Assembly: GCA_964035575.1 (NCBI GenBank)
Contig: OZ037895.1
Coordinates: 434,001-498,000, forward strand
Direction: 5' to 3'
From: Rhynchopus sp. YZ270_cl-10
Lineage: Eukaryota > Euglenozoa > Diplonemea > Diplonemida > Diplonemidae
DNA: 64,000 bases
The position numbers and the translations under genes were made by a program. The notes below the pieces were generated by a model. That model saw nothing but the letters and a program-made list of their open reading frames with translations, was not told the origin of the DNA and did not search any database. Of this stretch, positions 50,350 through 59,594 are shown one piece after another (positions within the stretch are counted from its first letter, which is position 1; every line of letters begins with the position of its first letter).

Positions 50350-53300
50350 CTAAAAATCCCTAGGTTTTTCGCACTGAAGGTTGTACCGTGAGAGCGACTG
50401 AGGGAGGGACGCAAGCACGGACCCGTACCGCCGTGTGTTCTCGTAAAGGTCGAACAGAGGCACGGCAAGGAGCTTCAGGTTGCGCGGCACGCAGAACTGG
50501 AACTTTGCCGGAGGCGTCACGAGGTACACCCTGTGGTTGTGTGTGAGTATTGTAATGGGTGAGAAAAAGACCGGGAGGGGGGAGGACAATGAGACATAAA
50601 TCGAACTCTTTTGACAAACGCTCTGTGCATTTGGGGAGAAGGGGGAATACATACTTCTTCGTTTCCTTCGGCTTTGTTACGTGAGGGGGGATGTAGGGGT
50701 ACATCAGGGCCTCGAAGTTGGGCCGGTACCATGTTGCTACTGTGTCAACAATCTCCCATGAATCCGCCTGTGTAGGTGGGGGTGAGATGGGGAGATGAGG
50801 GGGTTGATAAAGTAGAAATTAAATTCTGGTATTTTTTCAGGCACTATGTCACCAAAAAACGCTGGGGGAAAAAGAAAAGTAAAAAAGAAAATAGTTTCGG
50901 CGAGATGAGGGGGGGGGGGGGGGTAGGGGGGTCCACGTAGAAGGAATTCCTTAAGGATTTGGTGTCCAAAACCATTTTTTTGAAATGTAGGTGAAGAAAT
51001 CCACTAAAATGGGCGTACCTGGCCGCAAATCGCCCTGGGGATCACTCAAATATCCCAATAAACCGCCAGAAAACCTCTACAGAGACTTTCCTGACTAAAA
51101 AAAATCGATTTTTTGTGAAAAAACCCCTCAAAATACCGTCACGCTCGCGTCACACTTTGGGGCAAAATGCAACACTTATCAAAAAATTTCTCCTATCATA
51201 TAAAACTCCTTCTAAAGACCCGAAAAACACCTCGGTCCACCTCCTCTGGGTTCCCGGGGTGGTAATGTATAGTTTTACAGCTTTTTGGGGGTACTGTGTG
51301 GGTCCCAGATGCATTTTTCAGTGTGCATGTGTGCCTAAAAAGCTTAAAAATAGCCCGTTTTCATCGTTTTTAAAAAAAATCCCGTCCTGAAAACCCCCAA
51401 AAAAGTAATATGACAGTCGTCATAGTGTCCAAATGCCCCAGGAAATGACTCCCAGACCTCATGTGGGGTGAAAAATAGCATTTGGGACACTCGGGAGGCT
51501 ATTTTGGGCCATGAAATGGCATGCAACGGGTATGAGCCGGCTATGCAACACTTTGCAACACTTACCCCGGCTAGAGACGGTTAGCAAAACACTATTTTTT
51601 TCATCAAAAAAAACTAATGTAAATTCATTCAAAACACCCGAAAACCACCTCAGCCCACCTCCGCTGGGGTCCCGAGGTGGAAATGTGTGGTTTTTGCAGC
51701 TTTTTGGGGTCCCTGGGTGTATTTTTGGGGGTGTGTGTGTCTGCAACGCTTGAACTACCCGTATACCCCCCTTTTTGACGTTTTTCGCACTCTAAAGCCC
51801 AAAAAGTGTGTTCAGGCAGTCGCAGAAGTGTCCAAATCCCTCCGAACTGCCCGACAGACCTCCCGAGCTGTGGAAAATCGTACTTGCAACACTTGCTAGG
51901 GACTGCAGTGCGGAGGCTAAATCTTCTCTGTCCTATTCATGACAACGTATCCTCTTCCGTAGTGCAGTGAAGCCTTGCTTGCACACTCCCCCATGAGCAA
52001 CGATTCATGCGAATCCGTTGTCGGTGTCCTTGACCAAGTTGCAAGCCATCACGGACGGAGCCCAGTACCCGATAACTCGCCCACTGCCGCTGGAACCTAG
52101 ACATCCTCTACAGTCTAGGTTGGGTTCCGTCTCTCTCAAGAGAAGAACTCACCGCAGCACACAAGCAAGCGAGCCACAGGCGCAGGTCTATGGCAAGCAC
52201 CCAGAAGGCCCAACTCCAATACAACGAAAAGGTGCTACACCTCTTCTCAAAGGGAGAGTTGCGGGAATTTGCGGAAGATTGTGATACGATTGACAACGGT
52301 CACGGCAAGATGTTGAAGGGGCCTCTGGTCGCTCTGTTGTCTCAGATTATGGTAATTTAGGCATATTTGGAGGTCAAATTGCAGTGAAAAAAGCGGAAAA
52401 AAGTGCCAAAAAGTCAGAAAAAAATGAAAATTGGTGCTCAGAAGTGCATTTTTTGTAATTTTTGGTGGTTTTTGGGTGGTTTTGGGGGGGTTTTTGGGTG
52501 GTTTTGAGTGTTTTTTCGGGGTTTTTCTTCAAAAAAAGCGATTTTGGACAGCAAAAACGGCCGGACGGACCCCCCTAGGCATACTGTGCAGGCGAGCCGT
52601 TTTTAGGCGAGTTTTTCGTTTTCCTGATTTTCAGGAAAAACTCGCCAAAAACTCGCCCTACTCGCCCATTACTCGCCTATTACTCGCCAAAAACTCGCCA
52701 AAACTCGCCTAAACTCGCCAAAAACTCGCCTAAACTCGCCTAAACTCGCCCACATTTGGGTGCAAATCCTGGTGCACATACGCACCTTGGGGGTGAAAAT
52801 GTGCACCAGGATGTGAAAATGGAGGGCGGGGTGACTGATGACAACATGCCACTCGAAAACACACAAAAAAATTGAAATTGTGTCACTTGTACGTCTAACG
52901 GCAACCATGTCACGGCAGTGGCTGACAGGCATGTATGTAAACATTTGCTCCAGGGGAAGATCCAAGCGTGCCATAGATCCCGGGGGACAAGACGTGCTAC
53001 AATCCGGAGGATGACGAAGACATGAGCCGGGGCTACACTCGCTATACAACAATGTCCTCGTCATGCCGGTAAATGGCAACCCTGCAGGCCACCCCTTGGC
53101 GGTATTCCCCCACGACTACATCGCACCCATCTGTGCAAGCTTCATGGATCCGCAGAAGGTACAGCTGGACTGGTGGTACTGGTTGTGGAAGCCTACAAAG
53201 CAAACTGCAGAGGTCTTGTTCAAGTGGAACGAAAAAAATTTTCTCTTCAAAACTCAAATTTCCCTCATATTTTCGTGTGTACACTTTTCCCAAGGTAAAA

Positions 53301-54315
53301 TCCCTACCAAAAAAAAAAAACTCGCCAAAACTCGCCCCCCAAAAATGGGCGAGTTTTAGGCGAGTTTTTGGCGAGTAGGCGAGTTTTTTTTACTCGCCTG
53401 CACAGTATGCCTAGGGGGGGGGGGGGGGGGGGGGGGGGGGGTATGTCTTTTAGTCAGACGCGGATAGAGAAGCAAACTTCTGAATTCTAAATGCAACACA
53501 ACGTTGGATGATCAAGTACTGTGATTAGGTGACCTTGAGCACACACCCGTTACTAGTAGATGCATAATATTGTGGCAACGACACTTCGGGGTGGGGTGGC
53601 GAGGGTGGCGAGGGTGGGGGGTCATACCTGGTATCCCGGCGGCGCTAATTTCGCACAAAGCTTTCTCCTAAGGCAATCTATTTCCCCTTCACCGTGGCGA
53701 CACCGGCCCCCGGGTAAGCGGAAGTGCATTCCTTCTTGGATCACCAAAACGTGGGGGTGGTTGTGCTGTTGTAATTGAGGTGGGGCAGAAAAGGGGGGCA
53801 GGGAAATCAGAATGGGGGTGTATTCCACATACCTGTGTCACCAAAATAACTGCGTCCACTGAACGCCGCATGCCCTCAGCGTCGAAACGATTTTTCATTC
53901 TCTCCAATCGTGCCGTTGTTGTTTGGTCCTTCGAGTCTACCAGGTCCTGAACAAAATGAAGGATTATGTTGATTTTGCGTTCGTTTCGTGGTTATTTTTT
54001 TTTGCGCATTTTTGAGCGCCCAAGACGGGTTCCCGGAATATTATTATTTCGGGACTTTCCTCGCGCCCTAGTAGGGGCTGTGGTAGCACACATAAAGTTA
54101 GATTCATATACTTTCAGTTCACAGAATTGAAAGTATTTGAGAGGGTCAACACATGCACCCTTTCTTTTGCAAATAAAGTGAAAGACCCGCCCGGGAAGTG
54201 TTCAAAAAAGAGTTGCACAACGTGCCCTTTTTTGTGTTGACTATACCTTAACGCCAATGTTATACGACTCCAGTGGGCTCAGATTCGCGGTAATTTGCAT
54301 TTGGTGGCTTGCCAT
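50350..54315 (-). CDS. NUDT21: Cleavage factor Im 25-kDa subunit (NUDT21/CPSF5 orthologue), five exons
   Basis: Exons: 54315-54247, 53946-53833, 53765-53628, 50767-50655, 50530-50350 (204 residues); donors all GTAT, acceptors all CAG. It binds UGUA-type elements in pre-mRNA and helps choose poly(A) sites. It opens ANLSPLESYNIGVK, then ARLERMKNRFDAEGMRRSVD, the Nudix region HNHPHVLVIQEGMHFRLPGG, and the hallmark RPNFEALMYPYIPPHVTKPK. The end (LKLLAVPLFDLYENTRRYG; SLPQSLSRYNL) aligns with the human protein to the last 12 residues. The Nudix box is degenerate as usual, so it binds RNA rather than hydrolysing nucleotides. One intron (50768-53627) carries two transposon-like elements. Confidence 0.95.
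50924..52577 (+). mobile_element. Element 2, TAGGGGG-family, with direct internal duplication and a coding-like end
   Basis: Ends TAGGGGGGTCC / GGACCCCCCTA match element 1. The left 500 bp align with element 1's arm. A module (CACCTC...CCCGGGGTGG to GTGTCCAAA) occurs at about 51225-51440 and again at 51640-51840 in direct orientation. Near the right side a plus-strand frame of about 75 residues ends at 52360 (EKVLHLFSKGELREFAEDCD; MLKGPLVALLSQIM). Not recognised; perhaps a remnant of an element-encoded protein. Confidence 0.65.
52580..53409 (+). mobile_element. Element 3, nested insertion with CCTAGG target duplication
   Basis: 17-bp exact inverted ends CATACTGTGCAGGCGAG. Flanked by CCTAGG at 52574-52579 and 53410-53415, the border of element 2. 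Both ends hold clustered ACTCGCC/GGCGAGT repeats, as expected for transposase-binding sites. A plus-strand coding-like piece (about 53030-53250: NNVLVMPVNGNPAGHPLAVF, MDPQKVQLDWWYWLWKPTK) is not recognised. It reads as a DNA-transposon derivative. Confidence 0.8.
54098..54149 (+). repeat. Family-E hairpin repeat (NUDT21 intron 1)
   Basis: TTAGATTCATATAC, 9-bp stem ATACTTTCA/TGAAAGTAT, GAGAGGGTCAA. Confidence 0.75.
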
Positions 54316-55552
54316 CTTTGTTGTGTTATTGCGAGGAACCTCCCCACACCCCCCTTTTGTGTGTATGTGCCTCTGGTGGATAGGTGGTGAGTCGTCTTTG
54401 CGTACCGACTTTCACATTACACATTTCGTGTGTGCTCAAAAATGGACAGACAGAACGTCTCTTGTACAAAAAAAAACAAAGAATATTTAGTATGACCTAA
54501 TCCTCGTTCCCTTCAAAAGAAAAGTTGGTAAGATGAACATAAGCCTCTCGTGCATAGTCACCGTCACAATCGCATGGTGAATGGAGGAGAGGAAGGTTAA
54601 GATATCAGTGCTTGAGTGGGTCCTCTCAATCTGCACAGATGAGGTAGTCGGGAAATCAGCAAGAGTTTGGAAGCGTGTGCTTTCATAGACTAGCCAGGAG
54701 CGAAAATCACGATGGACTTCACCGCTGGAGGAATCCAAGGGTTCACAGGGGCTCTGGACTCATTTATGCATTCAATGATAGTAGCATACTGCAGATCATG
54801 CGGGAAACAACAGTCAAGCTTTCAACGAACCACCTGCATTGACGACGTGCTAATGTCTCTCAGAGCTGAGAAAAGCAGAAGAGATAATCCACAAGAGATA
54901 CTAGTCTCTGGGGGTACCCAATCGACGACTCGAAGAGCATATTTTCTGAAGACCGATCGATTTTCCTGTCAACAATGTTCCTGGAAGGAGCAAGTCGTGG
55001 CATCATATACGGCGAGGAGTGTGCGTCTGATTGAAACAAAACAATGCGGGCCTTCGATGGGCACGGACTGCTCAGGACAGCGGGAAGGCAGGAAGGCAAA
55101 GAAAATGTGTGTACGTCGTTATCGCACAGCATCAGCTCTGTGGAATTGCACAATCACTGATACTCCTGAAGGATCCGAAAAGGGCTAGGGGTACAAAGGG
55201 AGTTCTTTTTTATCAATCGCCTCGATGTCTCCAAAAGACGTGAATGACATACTGTGGGCGCGTCATCGAAAGACACGGAGAGCTGCTATCCCTCCTTCCG
55301 TAAGGCAAGGAAGGGCGCAGGCTCTGCGGAAATGGGGAACAAGGATATTCGAGTGAGAGAAAAATTGTAAAGGGAAAGAAACAAAAAGCAGTGATAATGT
55401 ACAGAAGCGGAACAGCTCTCACACTAGGGTGCGGTGGGGAGAAGAGAGAAAAGGAGTACTGCCCACACTCTCCTTTTCAGCAATAAAAACGGTAGATTCA
55501 TTTTCCCATTCCAAAAACAAAAAGGGGCACATCCCTCCACAGTACATTGCTT
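54316..55552. other. Gap with a weak plus-strand frame
   Basis: Family B at 54522-54563. From 54712 to 55188 a plus-strand frame stays open, and a second frame also looks eroded-coding (GASRGIIYGEEC). I cannot assign either; possibly a decayed element. Confidence 0.4.
54522..54563 (+). repeat. Family-B hairpin repeat
   Basis: AAAAGTTGGTAAGATGAAC, ATAAGcctctcgtgCATAG, TCACC. Confidence 0.65.
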
Positions 55553-55969
55553 TCAACCATCCTTCTCGGCAAACCGCTTTTTGCCCTCGGACGCGACAAG
55601 CTCTCTTTGTGCCGGAAATTTTTCGAGAAGGGTTTTGAAGTCTGCGTGCGAAAGAACGTAGATTTCGGCTTTGCCTTGTGCGCGTATTGATGCGATGCGT
55701 TCGGTGCTGTAGAGCATGGAGACCTCTCCGAAGAAGTCGCCTGCCTTCAGCGAGCCGACCACCTTCCCCCCGTCGATCTCAATCTGCAGCACCCCAGCAG
55801 CGACGAAGAACATCTCCGTCCCCACCTCCCCCTTCGTCACGGCAAGGCTCCCATCCTCAATGCAGCGTGGCCTTAACGCGCCTGTGATCTCATCAAGAAA
55901 CGCATCCTGAGGCCCACCCAAAACAAACAAAGGCACCTTCATCAAATCCTCACGTTGAATAGAAACCAT
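55553..55969 (-). CDS. Single cyclic-nucleotide-binding domain protein
   Basis: 138 residues, single exon, almost entirely one CNB domain. The beta-roll runs from RCIEDGSLAVTKGEVGTEMF to GSLKAGDFFGEVSMLYSTER. The phosphate-binding cassette is FGEVSMLYSTERIASIRA: Gly-Glu are kept and the usual Arg that grips the phosphate is displaced (ERIASIR), so ligand binding is uncertain. A C-helix follows (SHADFKTLLEKFPAQREL). No kinase, channel or PKA docking region is present. A strong leader acceptor (poly-T then tag at 55988-55990) lies 18 nt upstream of the ATG. Confidence 0.85.
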   Translation of the reverse strand: MVSIQREDLMKVPLFVLGGPQDAFLDEITGALRPRCIEDGSLAVTKGEVGTEMFFVAAGVLQIEIDGGKVVGSLKAGDFFGEVSMLYSTERIASIRAQGKAEIYVLSHADFKTLLEKFPAQRELVASEGKKRFAEKDG

Positions 55970-57183
55970 TGTGTGTGTAAGTTTTTCCTAAAAAAAAATG
56001 AATGTGGTTGTGGTAGCAGGCCTTAGGGTAGTACTTTTTGCTGGTCCGGGTAAAAAAAAAAACTTGGTAGGGCAACTCAACGTAGACCGCGAAATGGAAG
56101 TAAGCTGGGCGGAGGGTGGGCGTGGCGTGGATATATTCTGTTGCGACACGTGATTTTTCCAAGTTTTCAAAAAAAAAAAACTTGGTAGGGCAACTCTGCA
56201 AAAATAGGGTAAATCTCATTCGAGATACCTTTGGTATTGCACTAGAGGCGATGCAGCGATACCCATCTGTCAACATGCCGCCTGAGATACGCTCTATTTC
56301 CGTCAGACGCAGTCGACAATAAAAATGAGGGGGAAATTTGAATAGAATGTGTGTACTGAAAAACTAAAAGTAGGGGCGAGGATACGGTTGGATTGTTCTG
56401 TCTTTTTGACAGTAATTTGTTAAGCATAGATACTAAGGGTATGTACACTGTGTCACTACGTTTGCATTGGGACATAGAGTGCGTTCCATTGTGCGAAAGA
56501 AAACAACAACAACAACAATTGTGTGGTAAGGCTCAGGACTACTTCCACAATGTTTATTTTCGAAGAACAAGCTCTGAATAGACTCAAAATATTGCTCCAG
56601 GCGATTGCTTTTCCTTGAGACAAAATGAAGAAAATTTGTTCGACGAATGTGCCTTTTGTGCCACACATCTTTAAATAACTCAATACAACAAAGCAGACAC
56701 CGCATCACTACGAATGTTAGTCACGCTGATGGTGTCTGGTTTCTGCAAAATTAGATGATAAAAGTAGAAAAATAAAAAATCAAGGTAAACCAAGAAAACC
56801 CCAACTGGGCAAACAAATTTTGGAGGGAAATAAAAAAGAAGTCATTTGCAGGCCGCAACACACCTCCACTGCGAGACATCACAGAAGAAGTGTATGAAAT
56901 GTAGACCGACCTGAATCGACCATTTTTCCCTCCACTCTTTTGTATGTTGGTGTTCCCTGTTTCAAACTCCTGATAACCAAAAAAGATGCTGAAAGAAAAC
57001 ACAACAGTTTCCAATGAACCACTCCGGGTATGCTCTCTCTGTGGTTTATGTTATTTTTATCCACTCTTTTTTCGGTATCTTCAGGAACTCAATATAAGAA
57101 ACAACCAACAAACAACCAACAAACAACCATGTTGAGACGAATACACCTCTCGTGTTCGTCCTCTACACTCCTTCACCTCCAAC
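55970..57183. other. Gap; A-rich direct repeat and a weak plus-strand frame
   Basis: A direct repeat (poly-A then AACTTGGTAGGGCAACTC) at about 56050-56075 and 56170-56196. After the second copy a plus-strand frame reads RDTFGIALEAMQRYPSVNMP to a stop at 56322; coding-like but unassigned. Confidence 0.4.
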
Positions 57184-58677
57184 CTAACGCCTCCTCCCCT
57201 CAGCAGGCACACGTGGCAAGGCAAGACCGTTGACCTGCACATCTGCTGTGCGCTCTGCCTCCTCGTCCTCCGACAGCTCCGGGAGCCCAGCCCACCTGCG
57301 CACGGTGTTCGTTGCCTCCTGGCGCCCCTCGCTGTCCGCAAGCTCGCTGATGTCTGCCCCGTGGTTGCTGTCCGCAGCCACGAAGCGGTGCACATCGTTC
57401 CTCACGGCGTTGTACGGGAGTGGGTACATGACTGCAGACCACGGGTCGCCCCCACCGTACACGTACATGACCTTCGTTGCACGGTACTTGGCCCAGTGCT
57501 CCACACCGCGCATGGTGCGCGACGAGTAGCACGGTGTCTCTGTGTCGTGCGGGCCGTACACAGAGACGTCGTTTGGGTTGTACTGCAGCAGGTCCTCCAG
57601 GGGCTCCAGGAGGGCCGCAGAGGTTCCCAGCTCAGACAGTACCTGCTGGTAGTACGTGTCGGTGCCCTGGGCAAGGCTGCGCGCAAAGTACGTCGTGAGG
57701 CCGACGTGCAGGTCGAGGTGCTCCATGACAGTTGCGATCGGCGTCGACGTGTTTGCTGCGTCGGGGACGTCCCCGCAGTAGGCCTCCCCGCCGTACTGCC
57801 AGAAGAAGAAGTCGTACTCCGACACCATGTACTCGAGGGCCTCCGACACACCACCGCGCTTGTAGTGCGCTGCGCTGTCGTTCGTCGACGTCACAAGCTC
57901 CGCCAGGTACCCGGCCGCCTCGTCACGGCGCTGCAGCACACCACGCTGGAAGGCAAGCAGCGTCGCCCTGCACTCCTCCGACCCAAGCCCTGCGTAGTAG
58001 TCGAGCCCACGTGTGTCCGGGAGGTCTGTGTTCAGCGGTGCCACGTACGCCACAGTCGCGTCCACAGCACGCGGGAAGTACCGCCTGAAGAAGGCTGCCG
58101 TCATCCCACCCTTGCTGTACCCGAAGGACACCCAGCGGCCCGTGTAGCGGCCCCGCCCACGCAGCGTCCGCACCACCTTCAGCAGGTCAATCGCACTCTG
58201 CAGCACCGTCAGCCCTGAGTAGTCGTACGGACGCCCCGCAGCAGCACCGGGGATCGAGTCCCCGTAGTACCTGTGCTCCACGTCAATGAGGTTCCCCTCG
58301 AGCATGCGTGTCGGCTCAATCGGGTAGTACCGGTACGGCGTGCTGTCCGCGTACAGCGCATAGCCTCGCGTGCGCAGGGCAACAGGTGCGTCCCAGCTGC
58401 GGTGGATGATGCGCACCTTCTGCTCAAAGGTTGCTGTGCTCCAGCGTCTGTGGCGGAAGTGGTTCACAGGCTGCGTCACAGTGAACGTGAAGCAGCGTGC
58501 TGTGTACGGCACGTAGTCGCCACAGGGCTCCTCAAGCAGGTTCGTCACGTGGCGCAGGGAGGCCAGCACGTCGCTCACGTTTGTAGATGCGTGTGGGTCT
58601 GTTGTCGTTGTTGCAGAAACACTCAGGCTGGTACACGCACACAGCAGTGCTGCCACTGTGTTCAAAGCCACTCTCAT
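57184..58677 (-). CDS. Secreted S37-family serine peptidase (tripeptidyl aminopeptidase type)
   Basis: 497 residues, single GC-rich exon, signal peptide MRVALNTVAALLCACTSLSVSA. An alpha/beta-hydrolase of the PS-10 peptidase family, which removes tripeptides from N-termini at acid pH. Visible features: FTVTQPVNHF near the start, LIDVEHRYYGDSIP before the nucleophile, the nucleophile elbow SFGYSKGGMTA (Ser near residue 187), the acid in YGGGDPWSA (near 410) and the His in DSNHGADI (near 437). Several Cys could form disulfides. Probably lysosomal or extracellular digestion. Its nearest named relatives are bacterial and protist members. The tail is Arg-rich (AEGRRR). Confidence 0.9.
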   Translation of the reverse strand: MRVALNTVAALLCACTSLSVSATTTTDPHASTNVSDVLASLRHVTNLLEEPCGDYVPYTARCFTFTVTQPVNHFRHRRWSTATFEQKVRIIHRSWDAPVALRTRGYALYADSTPYRYYPIEPTRMLEGNLIDVEHRYYGDSIPGAAAGRPYDYSGLTVLQSAIDLLKVVRTLRGRGRYTGRWVSFGYSKGGMTAAFFRRYFPRAVDATVAYVAPLNTDLPDTRGLDYYAGLGSEECRATLLAFQRGVLQRRDEAAGYLAELVTSTNDSAAHYKRGGVSEALEYMVSEYDFFFWQYGGEAYCGDVPDAANTSTPIATVMEHLDLHVGLTTYFARSLAQGTDTYYQQVLSELGTSAALLEPLEDLLQYNPNDVSVYGPHDTETPCYSSRTMRGVEHWAKYRATKVMYVYGGGDPWSAVMYPLPYNAVRNDVHRFVAADSNHGADISELADSEGRQEATNTVRRWAGLPELSEDEEAERTADVQVNGLALPRVPAEGRRR

Positions 58678-59594
58678 CTTGCTTTTTTCTTGTGTGTGTG
58701 GCTAAATACTTTTTGGCGAAAGAATAATCTGTTTCATGGTGTGGAAGGTGGGTGAGATGAGGTGAGATGCTGTGCGGTGAACGTAAAAATATTTTGGTGC
58801 GCCACCTCCTTTTTTTCCTCTCGTTTTAACTTATTTTTTTTGTCAACATATTCCTCAAATTCAACTCACTGTGTTGTTCTTACAGTTTGGGCTTGTGTGC
58901 AAGTTTTAGCACACACAAAACTGTGTAAACAAAGACTGTGGGGCATTTGCTACAAAAGGTGGGCTTTCTATTCTCTCTGCAAATGCAAGTTCGCTCTCCC
59001 TCCTCTTTGGCAGGATATTACATAGTTCACTCTGCAGCAGCAACAGCACCCCTCAAAAGACAAACGGTATTGCCTGATGAGGAGAGCTGGCGGCAGGTGG
59101 GAAAAGAGGGTTAGACCTGGCACACGTGTGGTGCACAGGGAAGGGGAAGAAAAATGAGGGGGGAGACGAATATGCCAAAAAGACTGCCCACATCACCACA
59201 GCAACAGCCACGCACTCAATCCTACACAACACAATAGAAGGGAACAAAAAATATGGAAGGTAAGGGAAAGCATCAATATGCTTACTTAAGATCAGCGTTT
59301 CAAAAGCAAAAAAGCAAAAAAAGCAACCGAAGAAGAAAACAAATTCAAACCAAACAGAATCCTGTGCGAAGAACCCTGAAGAATCAAAGTGATGTTGAGA
59401 GGAAGTACAAACGTCTCTGCGGACGCAGACACCACCAAATCAAATAAAAGCAGGAAAAACACAGCACACAGCCTCTTCGTTGTTTGTTTTGTTTTGCGCT
59501 GTTTGTTTTTCATGATAAAACTGATAAAATAGCTGGGATAGTGTCGTTGGGCTGTTGTCGTTGGCTCCTTTTCAAATGGTCGTTGCACACCCTT
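58678..59594. other. Gap without genes
   Basis: A family-C copy at 59401-59433; otherwise mixed low complexity. Confidence 0.6.
59401..59433 (+). repeat. Family-C hairpin repeat
   Basis: GTACAAACGTCTctgcGGACGCAGAC, inner stem CGTCT/GGACG. Confidence 0.55.

Larger units (their letters stand above)
50768..53627 (-). other. 2.86-kb NUDT21 intron filled by elements
   Basis: Elements 2 and 3 occupy 50924-53409, leaving only about 375 bp of other intron sequence, including a run of more than 25 G. Confidence 0.9.

Noticed and set aside
54712-55188. 158-codon plus-strand gene
   Set aside because: Opposite to all neighbours, no domain, two competing frames; kept only as a weak note on the gap.
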